Made by a program: the position numbers and the translations under genes. A DNA stretch of 64,000 nucleotides from Bradyrhizobium_A sp052115025 (GTDB lineage: Bacteria; Pseudomonadota; Alphaproteobacteria; Rhizobiales; Xanthobacteraceae). The notes beneath the pieces were generated by a model that searched no databases, was not told where the DNA came from, and saw only the letters and a program-made list of their open reading frames with translations. The stretch covers positions 248,001 to 312,000 of the forward strand of contig NZ_JBFRFW010000003.1 of the NCBI RefSeq assembly GCF_052115025.1, given 5' to 3'. Shown here piece by piece: positions 10,161 to 18,864 of this stretch (positions within the stretch are counted from its first letter, which is position 1; each line of letters starts with the position of its first letter).

Positions 10161-11477
10161 TCAGAGGTCGACAGCGGCCTCGCCGTTGAGCACCCGCACC
10201 GCCTTGTCGCGGTCGAGGTCGTTCTCCCATGCGGCGATCACGACGGTGGCGACGCAGTTGCCGATGAGGTTGCCGACCGCGCGTGCCATGCCGATGAACC
10301 AGTCGACCGACAGCACGAGGACGAGCCCGATCGCCGGGATCGAGGGAACCGCGCTCAGCGTCGCCGCAAGAATGACGATGGCCGACCCGGGAACGCCATG
10401 CGCGCCCTTCGATGTCACCAGCGAGATCGCCAGCACCAGCAGGAGATCGCCGACCGACAACGGTGTGTTGGTCGCCTGGGCGATGAACACCACCGCAAGC
10501 GTCAGGTAGATCGAGAAGGCGTCGAGGTTGAACGAATAGCCGGTCGGCACCACGAGGCCGACCACCGACTCCTTGACGCCCATTCGCTCGAGCTTGCGCA
10601 TCACCTGGGGCAGCACGGCGTCCGAGGACGCGGTCGCCAGCACGATGGTCAGCTCTTCGCGCAGGTAGGCGAGGAATTTGAAGATGCTGAGCCCCGCGAG
10701 CCGCATCACCGCGCCGAGCACGACCAGCACGAACACCAGGACCGCGGCATAGAACAGCACCACCAGCGAGACCAGTTGCTTCAGCGACCCGACGCCATAG
10801 CGGCCGACCGTATAGGCCACCGCCCCGAGCACACCGAGCGGTGCCAGCCTCACGATCAGGCTCATCGCCTTGAACAGTACCGTCGCCGCGGCCTCGATCA
10901 CCTTGCCGACCGGGGCGCCCTTGTCGCCGACCAGCGACAGGCTGACGCCGAACAGCACCGCGAAGAACAGCACCTGCAGCACGTCGTTGCGGGCGAGCGC
11001 ATCGAACGAGGTCGAGGGAATGATGTTGAGGATGAACGCGCCGATCCCGCCGCCCTGCAGCTTGTGGGCGTTGTCGGCGTAGCTCGCCAGCGCCTTGGGA
11101 TCGAGCGCCGCGGTGTCGATGTTCATGCCGTGGCCGGGGCCGAACAGATAGGCGAGCACAATGCCGAGCGCGAGCGCCAGCGTGGTCATCACCTCGAAAT
11201 ACACCAGAGCCTTGACCCCGACCCGGCCGACCTTGCGCAGGTCGCCCGCCCCCGCGATGCCATGCACCACGACACAGAACACGATCGGAGCGACGATCAT
11301 CGAGATCAGCTTGAGGAAGCCGTCGCTGAGGACCTTCAGCCCGATCGCGACGTCGGGCCAGGCCATGCCGATGATGATACCGGCGACCAGCGCCACCAGC
11401 ACCTGGGCGAACAGGGACTTGTAGAGCGGCGTCGGCTTGGCGGGCAGCGGCGCGGCGGCAACTTCGGCAGTGGTCAT
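10161..11477 (-). CDS. dctA: C4-dicarboxylate:cation symporter DctA (DAACS family)
   Basis: The 438-residue membrane protein has the DAACS layout: eight membrane helices, a reentrant loop near ILATASSDAVLP-like sequence (here VLATASSDAVLPQVM), and the conserved GYSFNLDAFSIYLTLA and GSAIVILAATL stretches that form the substrate and cation site. DctA takes up succinate, fumarate and malate across the inner membrane. In rhizobia it feeds bacteroid metabolism and is controlled by DctBD. No dctBD genes or obvious sigma-54 site are visible here. The start is ATG 11477. It lies inside the tolB-pal interval with no functional link apparent. Confidence 0.93.
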   Translation of the reverse strand: MTTAEVAAAPLPAKPTPLYKSLFAQVLVALVAGIIIGMAWPDVAIGLKVLSDGFLKLISMIVAPIVFCVVVHGIAGAGDLRKVGRVGVKALVYFEVMTTLALALGIVLAYLFGPGHGMNIDTAALDPKALASYADNAHKLQGGGIGAFILNIIPSTSFDALARNDVLQVLFFAVLFGVSLSLVGDKGAPVGKVIEAAATVLFKAMSLIVRLAPLGVLGAVAYTVGRYGVGSLKQLVSLVVLFYAAVLVFVLVVLGAVMRLAGLSIFKFLAYLREELTIVLATASSDAVLPQVMRKLERMGVKESVVGLVVPTGYSFNLDAFSIYLTLAVVFIAQATNTPLSVGDLLLVLAISLVTSKGAHGVPGSAIVILAATLSAVPSIPAIGLVLVLSVDWFIGMARAVGNLIGNCVATVVIAAWENDLDRDKAVRVLNGEAAVDL

Positions 11478-11571
11478 GATGCGGGAGCCCTTCGGTTCGG
11501 TCGGTGGACCGTTCGAAGCAAGCCCTATGCCATGACCCGGGCGGCACGCGCCGCCAGCCGTCCCCTCCCGC

Positions 11572-12333
11572 CTAGCCGCGGGGCACGATCGAGGCCACGT
11601 TCATGGCCGGCTCGGGCAGACTGACAATCGTATCCGTGGGCGAGGCATGCCTGCGCTCGAACAGCATGCGGCGCTCGAAGAACGTCGAGCGGAAGTAAGG
11701 ATAGCGCTCAAAGATCTTGTCGCGGACCACGGCATACTCCGCCGCCATCAGGCTGAGCGGCTTGGTCAGCGTCGGATAGGGCCGCGGCTCGCACAGCGGA
11801 TTCTGCAGGAACACGCGGCGGTAGAACGCCTGGTGCTCCTTGCGCACCGTGGCGGTGCCGAGGTCGGCCTGGAAATAGGCACATGCGACGTAGCCGAGCC
11901 GCACGGTCACATAGGGCAGCTCGGGAAACCGGCGGGCGCGGGCCGGCTCGGCGACGAAACGATTGGGGTCGACAATGATCTTGCCACGCGCGAGTTCCGG
12001 CTCCAGCAGGTCGGGAAAGGCGTCGACCGCCGGCGTCACCGGATTGTCCGGGGTGGCCACGCTGATGCGGATGGAGCTCGCCAGCACGCCGTCGATATGG
12101 ATACCGAACGTCCAGGAGTTCTTCAGATCGTCGAACCTGTCGGTCAGCCGGCCATCGGCCCGCGGCTCGATCGCGCCCTCGTTGAGGTAGGCGCGATAGC
12201 GCATCTGGTAGATGTCTTCCTTTTCCGCGTCCGTCTCGGCCAGGCGATAGTCGACGTGATTCAGGATATCGAAGTGACGGTCCTGAGGATTTTTATTCGC
12301 GTGCACGACAACGCCCACTGCATGTCCTCGCAT
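11572..12333 (-). CDS. FeeM-like N-acyl amino acid synthase / autoinducer-synthase-fold acyltransferase
   Basis: The 253-residue protein has the GNAT-type fold shared by LuxI synthases and FeeM N-acyl amino acid synthases. The evidence is YRLAETDAEKEDIYQMRYRAYL near residue 30, FDDLKNSWTFGIHIDG with ASSIRIS near 70-90, and IVDPNRFV near 115. Central Arg/Asp positions resemble FeeM more than LuxI. Family members transfer an acyl chain from acyl-ACP to an amino-acid or similar amine. Substrate and signal role are unknown; no LuxR partner is adjacent. GGAAGG lies 9 bases before the ATG. It sits between the GGDEF/EAL gene and dctA, transcribed in the same direction. Confidence 0.78.
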   Translation of the reverse strand: MRGHAVGVVVHANKNPQDRHFDILNHVDYRLAETDAEKEDIYQMRYRAYLNEGAIEPRADGRLTDRFDDLKNSWTFGIHIDGVLASSIRISVATPDNPVTPAVDAFPDLLEPELARGKIIVDPNRFVAEPARARRFPELPYVTVRLGYVACAYFQADLGTATVRKEHQAFYRRVFLQNPLCEPRPYPTLTKPLSLMAAEYAVVRDKIFERYPYFRSTFFERRMLFERRHASPTDTIVSLPEPAMNVASIVPRG

Positions 12334-12496
12334 GATTGCGAGCCTTCCCAGCCTGGAACCGGGTAAAATGTTAACGGTTTCTTAACGCACGCGCAAAGGT
12401 CGTATATGTTTAGGGTTAATCCTTAAAATAGCAAAAACGCGACATTAAAAATTCATGAATCGGGGCCGGGGCGACGGACCTTGTCCGGAGCGCGCC

Positions 12497-14836
12497 TCAG
12501 GCCAGTGAGCGGGTGGGCTCGGCGTCCACCGGCTCTTCCTTCGGGCGCCGGCCATGGGAGGCGTTGAGCAGCTGGCGGATCTGGTGGATCGGCACCGGCG
12601 GGCTGAACAGGTAACCCTGGGCCTCGGTGATGGTGCCTTCGATCCCGATCAGTTCCAGCTGGTCGTTGGTTTCCACCCCCTCGACCACCACGCTCATGCC
12701 GAGGTCGGCGCTGAGCCGGGCGACGCCACGCAGCAGCGTCAGCGGGCGATCCTTGTCGATGCCCTCGAGGAACGAGCGGTCGATCTTGACCTTCTGCAGC
12801 GGAAAATTGTTGAGGTAACTGAGGCTGGAATAGCCGGTGCCGAAATCGTCGAGCGAAATCCGCACCCCGGCGGCGCGCAGCTGCGCCAGCACGTCCAGCG
12901 TCCACTGGGTGTTGCGCAGCAGCGAGGATTCGGTGATCTCGATTTCAAGGCGGTGCGCCGGCAGGCCCGAGACCTCGAGCGCATAGCGCACGTCGCTGAG
13001 CACGTCACGACGGTGGAACTGCTGCGACGAGAAGTTGACCGCGACACTGACCGCGGACGGCCACTGCATGCATTCCATGCAGGCCTTGCGCAGGATCCAG
13101 CGGCCGAGATCGACGATCAGGCCCATGTCTTCGGCGACCGGAATGATGTCGGACGGCGGCACGAAGCCGCGCTCCGGATGGTTCCAGCGCAGCAGCGCCT
13201 CGCAGGTCGAGATGCGGCCCGTCTTCAGGTTGACCAGCGGCTGGTAGAACAGCTCGAACTCCTCGTTGGCGAGCGCGTTGCGCAGCTCCAGTTCGAGGGT
13301 GCGCCGCGTCTCCACCACCTGCGCCATCTCCTCGCGGAAGAAGCAGAAGGTGCCGCGGCCGTCGCCCTTGGCGCGATACAGCGCCATGTCGGCGTTCTTG
13401 AGCAGCACGTCGACATTGGCGCCGCTCGACGACGTCGTCGAAATGCCGATGCTGGCGCCGATCTCGACGAGATGCTGGTCGATCTCGTAACGCTCGCTGA
13501 GACGGTTGACGACCCGCCGCGCCAGTGTCGCCGCGTCCTCGATCGACTTGATGCGTGGCTGGAACACGACGAACTCATCGCCACCGAAGCGGGCGACGAA
13601 ATCGTCCGGCCGCAACATCTCGCGCAGCCGGTCGGCGACCGTGCACAGCAGGCGGTCGCCACAGGGATGGCCGAGGGTGTCGTTGACCTGCTTGAACTGG
13701 TCGAGATCGATGAACAGCAGCGCCGACAGCACGGCCTCCCCGCCGGTCGGCGCCGCCAGCAGGCGCTGGATCTCGTTGCGGAAATTGAGGCGGTTCGGCA
13801 GCCCGGTGAGCTCGTCGAACTGCGCCATGCGGTTGATGCGCGCCTCGGCGTTGCGCCGCTCGGTGATGTCCTCCACCAGCACGACGGTGCCGCCGCCGGC
13901 CATCGGCTGGACCGTCCATTCCAGCGCCCGCTCCGGCGTGATGGTCGGATCGAACGTGGTGATGTTGCCGGCGCGCGAGGCCTCGATTTCGGCGACGATG
14001 GCATTGGCGCTCGGCGCCGACAGGGTCTTGGCGACAATGGAGGCGGCTGCGAGCTCGCGCACGGTGGCGCCGCGGTGCACCAGCTCGCTCGACACCCGCA
14101 GCATGTCGGTGAAGCAGTTGTTCATGACCGCGAGGCGGCCGTCGGGGCCGAACATGCAAAGGCCGTTCGGCATGTTGTTGAGCGCGGTATCGAACTGGCC
14201 GGCGATCGAGGTCACCCGTTCGCTGGCGACCAGCGCCTTGACATAGACCTGCTGCAGGCTGAGCGTGATGCGGCGCAGGCCGATGAAGAACAGCAGGTTG
14301 AGGAACGCAAAGCCGACATAATAGACGTCGCCGTGCAACAGCAGCGCCAGCGACATCGGCCCGCAGGCGAGGATGATCTGCAACTGTGCGATGCCGGGCC
14401 GGCCATAGTTGCGGCCCGAGCCGGCGGCGGTGTAGGCGACCGTGACCGCGGTGCACAGCATATGCGCGACCGGATCGTCGCTGCCGAGCAGCACCACGAG
14501 GCACCAGATGCCGAGCGCGCTGGCATAGAGCCCGGCGCCGAAACGGTAGCGCTTCTCCCAGCGCTCCGCGCTGGACGGGTCCAGCGGCATGGTGCGCTTG
14601 GCATAGTGCTGCATGTCGAAGGCGCGGAAGGTGCCCACCGCGATGATCAGCAGCGCGCACGGCCACAGCAGGTTGTTACCGGTCTTGTAAGCGGTCATGA
14701 CCGCGGCGATGGCGGCGCACAGCGCGCCGGCGAACATCGCCACCGAGTTCTGAAACAGCGAATCCACCAGCGCCGCGTAGATCGCGGGCGTCAGCGTCTT
14801 TTCGCTCGGCTCCTGTTTCAGTTCGGCAAGCTGCAT
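12497..14836 (-). CDS. Membrane GGDEF/EAL cyclic-di-GMP enzyme with PAS domain
   Basis: The 779-residue protein begins with five or six membrane segments (about residues 20-200). A PAS-like domain follows (about 215-330, NNMPNGLCMFGPDGRLAVMN). The GGDEF domain (about 340-500) has the intact motif RFGGDEF and an upstream LPNRLNF segment. The EAL domain (about 515-765) has CEALLRW, ELEITES, DDFGTGYSSL, KIDRSFL and VVEGVE. All catalytic residues I can identify are present in both domains, so it could both make and break cyclic-di-GMP. It has its own spacer on both sides and is transcribed with the tol genes. A link to the neighbouring FeeM-like gene is only suggested by position. Confidence 0.93.
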   Translation of the reverse strand: MQLAELKQEPSEKTLTPAIYAALVDSLFQNSVAMFAGALCAAIAAVMTAYKTGNNLLWPCALLIIAVGTFRAFDMQHYAKRTMPLDPSSAERWEKRYRFGAGLYASALGIWCLVVLLGSDDPVAHMLCTAVTVAYTAAGSGRNYGRPGIAQLQIILACGPMSLALLLHGDVYYVGFAFLNLLFFIGLRRITLSLQQVYVKALVASERVTSIAGQFDTALNNMPNGLCMFGPDGRLAVMNNCFTDMLRVSSELVHRGATVRELAAASIVAKTLSAPSANAIVAEIEASRAGNITTFDPTITPERALEWTVQPMAGGGTVVLVEDITERRNAEARINRMAQFDELTGLPNRLNFRNEIQRLLAAPTGGEAVLSALLFIDLDQFKQVNDTLGHPCGDRLLCTVADRLREMLRPDDFVARFGGDEFVVFQPRIKSIEDAATLARRVVNRLSERYEIDQHLVEIGASIGISTTSSSGANVDVLLKNADMALYRAKGDGRGTFCFFREEMAQVVETRRTLELELRNALANEEFELFYQPLVNLKTGRISTCEALLRWNHPERGFVPPSDIIPVAEDMGLIVDLGRWILRKACMECMQWPSAVSVAVNFSSQQFHRRDVLSDVRYALEVSGLPAHRLEIEITESSLLRNTQWTLDVLAQLRAAGVRISLDDFGTGYSSLSYLNNFPLQKVKIDRSFLEGIDKDRPLTLLRGVARLSADLGMSVVVEGVETNDQLELIGIEGTITEAQGYLFSPPVPIHQIRQLLNASHGRRPKEEPVDAEPTRSLA

Positions 14837-15025
14837 GGATTCGCGTCTGCGCGGGTGTCGACCCGGCCAGTCTTAGCGTGCGCTCATGAAGCATTCCTGA
14901 GGGAACATCGTTACCGAGTGGTATTCACACGACCAAAACGCGCCAAAAATGCTCATTAAATCAGCGCCATAGGCAATGTTTGCCCAGTACACCGCGTGGG
15001 CTTCCAAAGATTCTTGCGTTTTCGT

Positions 15026-16369
15026 TTACGATAACAGCGGCGACCACGCCGGATCGGAGGCGAACCCCGGGGTCGGCAGGCGCTGTTCGTTGCGGCCGTC
15101 GGTGTTGACCGTGAACAGCGACGGCCCCGCGCCCTGGTCGCGGAAGAACATCACGACACGGCCGTTGGGCGCGAAGGTCGGGCCTTCGTTATGGAAGCCG
15201 GAGGTCAGGATGCGTTCCCCGGATCCGTCCGGTTTCATGATGCCGATCGCGAACTGGCCGCCGCCCTGCTTGGTAAAGGCGATGTAGTCGCCGGCCGGCG
15301 ACCAGACCGGGGTCGAGTACGTTCCGCCCCCATCCTTGCTGAACGAAATGCGCTGCGCTGCCCCGCCGGTGGCCGGCATCACGTAAATCTGCGGCTTGCC
15401 GCCGCGGTCGGATTCGAAGCAGATGCGCTGGCCGTCCGGCGAATAGGACGGCGAGGTGTCGATCGCCGGGGTGTCGGTCAGCCGTGTGGTGGACTTGGAG
15501 CGCAGGTCCATCACGAACAGGTTCGAGTTGCCGCCCTGTTGCAGGCTCATGATGATGCGCTGGCCGTCCGGCGAGAACCGCGGCGAGAACGACATGCCCG
15601 GGAAGTTGCCGACGATCTCGCGCTGGCCGGTCTCGACATTGAACAGGTAGACTCGCGGGTCGCCCTGGCCGAACTCCATGTAGGTGATTTCCTGGGTCGA
15701 GGGCGAGAACCGCGGCGTCAGCACGAGGTCGGCGCCGCGGGTGAGATAGCGCACATTGGCGCCGTCCTGGTCCATCAGCGCCAGCTTCTTGACGCGCCGC
15801 TCCTTCGGGCCGCTCTCGTCGACAAACACCACGCGGCTGTCGAAATAGCCCTTCTCGCCGGTCAGCTTCTCATAGATCTGATCGGAAATGATGTGGGCGA
15901 TGCGCCGCCAATACTCCGGCGAGGTGAAGTACTGCTTGCCATCAATCTGCTGGCCCGACACTACGTCCCACAGGCGGAACTCCGCCTTCAGCCGGCCGTC
16001 GGGCTGGCGGGTCATGCGGCCGGTCACCAGCGCCTGGGCATTGAGGGTGCGCCAGTTCTGGAACTGCGGCGCGACGTCGATGCTCGAGATCCTCTCGATG
16101 AATGCCGCCTGGTCGATCGGGGCGAACAACCCGCTACGCCTGAGATTGTTGGTGATGACCTGGGTCACCCCTGCTCCGACCTCGCCGTCGGCGGGCGAGC
16201 CAGCGATGAAGTTCGGGATGGCGATAACGAGAGGCGCGACGTTGCCCTCAGTAATCTTCAGGCGTGTCTGCGCCGAAGCCCAGTGTGGCAGCATCAGCCC
16301 GGCTGCGGCTCCAACGCCACCAGCCAGCACACCTCGCCTCGTCATTTGCGAAAAATCGAGCACAGACAT
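15026..16369 (-). CDS. tolB: Tol-Pal periplasmic beta-propeller TolB
   Basis: The 447-residue periplasmic protein has the TolB N-terminal domain (about residues 40-180, VIAIPNF, QVITNNLRRSGLF). A six-bladed propeller follows, with repeated SPDGQRI/SPAGDYI-type blades. TolB links Pal to the TolQRA motor during outer-membrane constriction. The N-terminus is unusual: MTRRGVLAGG followed by a hydrophobic stretch ending WASAQ reads as a twin-arginine signal rather than a plain Sec signal. The gene follows tolA after 23 bases. Downstream, pal is displaced by about 5 kb. Confidence 0.96.
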   Translation of the reverse strand: MSVLDFSQMTRRGVLAGGVGAAAGLMLPHWASAQTRLKITEGNVAPLVIAIPNFIAGSPADGEVGAGVTQVITNNLRRSGLFAPIDQAAFIERISSIDVAPQFQNWRTLNAQALVTGRMTRQPDGRLKAEFRLWDVVSGQQIDGKQYFTSPEYWRRIAHIISDQIYEKLTGEKGYFDSRVVFVDESGPKERRVKKLALMDQDGANVRYLTRGADLVLTPRFSPSTQEITYMEFGQGDPRVYLFNVETGQREIVGNFPGMSFSPRFSPDGQRIIMSLQQGGNSNLFVMDLRSKSTTRLTDTPAIDTSPSYSPDGQRICFESDRGGKPQIYVMPATGGAAQRISFSKDGGGTYSTPVWSPAGDYIAFTKQGGGQFAIGIMKPDGSGERILTSGFHNEGPTFAPNGRVVMFFRDQGAGPSLFTVNTDGRNEQRLPTPGFASDPAWSPLLS

Positions 16370-16392
16370 CGTCAGTTCATTCCAATCAAAAG

Positions 16393-17346
16393 TCAGCTTC
16401 TGAACATCGTTTTCGGATCAAAATCGATGACCATGTCTTTCCACACGTCATACGTTTCGTCGCGCAGCATCGTGTAGGGCTGTCCCTGCAGCACCGCCCG
16501 CACTGCAGCGTCCGCGGCGGCCTGCATCCGCGGCGAGGTGATGCGCGAGACGATCTGCGGGGCAGACGCCAGCTTGCGCTCACGGGTCAGCACGATCCGT
16601 ACCGACACAAACAATTCCTCAGGACGATCGCCGCCGGGCTGCACGTTCCAAAGGCTCGCGACACGCGAGACGAACGCCCCGATCTCCGATTGTGACAGCG
16701 TCTGTGCGTTGGCACGGGCCTCCCCAAGAGACGCGGACGCGTTCAGCGCCGCACCGGTGACGGCATGGCGGGTTGGCTCGCGCTTGTCGATCAGCGCGGC
16801 GATCTTGCTCTGGTCGAACTTGTAGTCCTGCTTCGGCTTGGGCGGCTGCGGCGGCGCGGCCTTCGCCTCCGGCTTCGGCGGCGGCTTCTTGCTATTGTCC
16901 TTCTTCAGCGCCTCGGCGATCGGGTCGACCTTCGGGTCCGGCTGCTTCTCGACCGGCTTCGGCTCGTCCTTCTTCTCGACGGCCTGCTTCGGCGGATCGG
17001 GCTTCTTCTCCACCGGCTTCTCGGCCGGCTTCGGCGGCGGCTCGGGGGAAGCCGCCGTCACGATTTCCTTCTTCTCGGTGATCTTGCCGACCGGATCGTC
17101 CTCCGGCGGGGTCGCATCCGCGACCTTCTCCACCAGCGGCTTCGGATTGTCCTTCTTGCCGGACTTGGAGCCGGCGGTGATCTTGGAGAGCTGATCGGCG
17201 GAGATGATATCGACCGGCATCGATTCGACCGGCGTCGCCTCGAGCGACCGCGTCGAAAACGACACGATGCTCCAGCCCAGCACAGCGGCGTGCAGGGCCA
17301 CGGAGGCAACCAGAGTCTTGTCGATCTGGACCTTGCCGATCTTCAC
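16393..17346 (-). CDS. tolA: Cell envelope integrity protein TolA
   Basis: The 317-residue protein has one N-terminal membrane helix (about residues 10-28). A long Lys/Pro/Glu-rich linker follows (about 50-200, with many PKPVEK-type blocks), then a C-terminal domain related to TolA/TonB (about 220-317, EIGAFVSRVASLWNVQPGG). TolA spans the periplasm and transmits TolQR-derived force to TolB-Pal. It starts at GTG 17346, directly after the tolR stop with a single base between, and GGGGAG precedes it, so translation is probably coupled to tolR. Confidence 0.93.
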   Translation of the reverse strand: MKIGKVQIDKTLVASVALHAAVLGWSIVSFSTRSLEATPVESMPVDIISADQLSKITAGSKSGKKDNPKPLVEKVADATPPEDDPVGKITEKKEIVTAASPEPPPKPAEKPVEKKPDPPKQAVEKKDEPKPVEKQPDPKVDPIAEALKKDNSKKPPPKPEAKAAPPQPPKPKQDYKFDQSKIAALIDKREPTRHAVTGAALNASASLGEARANAQTLSQSEIGAFVSRVASLWNVQPGGDRPEELFVSVRIVLTRERKLASAPQIVSRITSPRMQAAADAAVRAVLQGQPYTMLRDETYDVWKDMVIDFDPKTMFRS

Positions 17347-17347
17347 C

Positions 17348-17806
17348 TCAGCTCCCCTGCTCGACCTCGGTCACCAGCGCCACGCGCTTGAACCCCGCCG
17401 ACGACAGCCGGCCCATCACCTTCATGACGGTGCCGTAGTCCACCTTCTTGTCGCCGCGCACGAAGATGCGCTCGTCCATGCCGTTGCGGGTTTCGGTGAT
17501 CGCCTTCAGCTTGGGCACGAGGTCGTCGACTGCGATCTGGGTGTCGTTGAGGTAGACCTCGCCCTTGAGGTTCACCGACAGCGTCAACGGCTCCTTGTCG
17601 TTGTCGAGGCTCTTGGCCTGGGTCTGCGGCAGGTCGAGCGGCACGCCGACGGTGAGCAGCGGCGCCGACACCATGAAGATGATCAGCAGCACCAGCATCA
17701 CGTCGACCATCGGCGTGACGTTGATCTCGGCCATGACATGGGCACGCCGGCTGCCGCGGCCACGCCGCCGCCCGCCACCAGAAGCACCTGCTGCGCTCAT
17801 CCCCAT
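17348..17806 (-). CDS. tolR: Tol-Pal proton-channel subunit TolR
   Basis: The 152-residue ExbD/TolR protein has a Gly/Arg-rich cytoplasmic N-terminus, one membrane helix (about residues 30-50) and a periplasmic domain. The motif NVTPMVDVMLVLLIIFM contains the Asp that carries protons in TolQR motors. Two in-frame ATG codons (17806 and 17800) are possible starts. It is followed at once by tolA. Confidence 0.95.
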   Translation of the reverse strand: MGMSAAGASGGGRRRGRGSRRAHVMAEINVTPMVDVMLVLLIIFMVSAPLLTVGVPLDLPQTQAKSLDNDKEPLTLSVNLKGEVYLNDTQIAVDDLVPKLKAITETRNGMDERIFVRGDKKVDYGTVMKVMGRLSSAGFKRVALVTEVEQGS

Positions 17807-17892
17807 CAGAGACTACCCTCGGCCACGGTTATCCCAACACGCTGGTCCCACACGACCACCCCGTCCTGCACGGACGCCGGCCTCCCCAGGCC

Positions 17893-18606
17893 TTACGCCC
17901 GCTCATCGATCTGCCGCGACAGGATCGCGGAAAACTCGTCGGCGAACCCTTCCAGCCGCTGGGCCTGGCGGTTCACCTCGGAGGAGAACTTATTGTAGAA
18001 AATAGTCGCCGGAATGGCAGCGATAAGGCCGATCGCGGTGGCGAACAGCGCCTCCGCGATGCCGGGCGCCACCACCGCCAGCGACGTGTTCTTGGACGCG
18101 GCGATCGACTGGAAGCTCGACATGATACCCCAGACGGTGCCGAACAGGCCGACGAACGGGCCGGCCGAGCCGACGGTCGCCAGCACCAGCAGGCGCCGTT
18201 CCAGGCGCTCCACCTCGCGGGCGATCGACACGTCCATCACCTTCTCGATCCGCATCTGCAGGCCGGCAAAAGACCGCGCCTGGCTCTCGAACGAGCGCTT
18301 CCATTCGCGCATCGCGGCGACAAACAGCGCCGCCATCGAATAGGTCGGCTTGGCGGAGAGGCCGCGATAGAGCTCCTCGATCGACTGCCCCGACCAGAAT
18401 GCCTGCTCGAACCGGTCCATGGCGCGGCGCGTGCGGGCGAACAGGAAGATCTTGTCGATCGCGATGGCCCACACCCAGACGGAGCAGCCGAGAAGGCCCA
18501 GCATCACGCCTTTCACAATCCAGTGAGCCTGCCAGAACAGGGCGATCAGCGACACGTCGGCCGAGGCCATCGGCAGAGCCGACTGAGCGACGTCGGCTGG
18601 ATTCAT
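17893..18606 (-). CDS. tolQ: Tol-Pal proton-channel subunit TolQ
   Basis: The 237-residue MotA/TolQ/ExbB protein has three membrane helices: about residues 25-48 (VKGVMLGLLGCSVWVWAI), 135-155 (GSAGPFVGLFGTVWGIM) and 170-190 (IAEALFATAIGLIAAIPA). These include the conserved Gly-rich and Thr positions of the channel. I start it at ATG 18606, with GAGAGGA nine bases upstream; the longer open frame upstream has no homology-like content. In many relatives ybgC lies immediately upstream. Here ybgC is 13.5 kb away. Confidence 0.95.
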   Translation of the reverse strand: MNPADVAQSALPMASADVSLIALFWQAHWIVKGVMLGLLGCSVWVWAIAIDKIFLFARTRRAMDRFEQAFWSGQSIEELYRGLSAKPTYSMAALFVAAMREWKRSFESQARSFAGLQMRIEKVMDVSIAREVERLERRLLVLATVGSAGPFVGLFGTVWGIMSSFQSIAASKNTSLAVVAPGIAEALFATAIGLIAAIPATIFYNKFSSEVNRQAQRLEGFADEFSAILSRQIDERA

Positions 18607-18864
18607 CGGCAGTATCCTCTCAAATTGTCCCTCGCGAAATCCCGGCGGGCAGCGACGCTGGCACGCGCGGCAACCACGGCCGAACACCAAGTCCTTCATG
18701 TCGCATGGGAAAAGCCCATCACGGAGCTGCCCCCACTTTCCCCGGCAACATGTCAAAACAAGGGCTGTCGGCGCGGTTTTTCGCCCTCCCACCAAACGCT
18801 CATCGTGGTTAATGCGACGTTACTTTAGCGGGCCCATACTTCGGTAAAATGGCAGGCTGCGGCC

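Noticed and set aside
10071..11624. 517-codon open frame opposite dctA
   Set aside because: It is His/Asp/Arg-rich without domains; the minus-strand frame is a complete DctA.
11572..12333. Annotation as a LuxI acyl-homoserine-lactone synthase
   Set aside because: The fold is shared but the conserved LuxI Arg/Trp/Asp pattern is not convincing and no LuxR regulator is adjacent; a FeeM-like assignment fits better.
12554..14959. Very long open frame opposite the GGDEF/EAL gene
   Set aside because: It is rich in Arg/His/Gln with no recognisable domain, and it is antisense to a gene with intact catalytic motifs. High GC content creates such frames.
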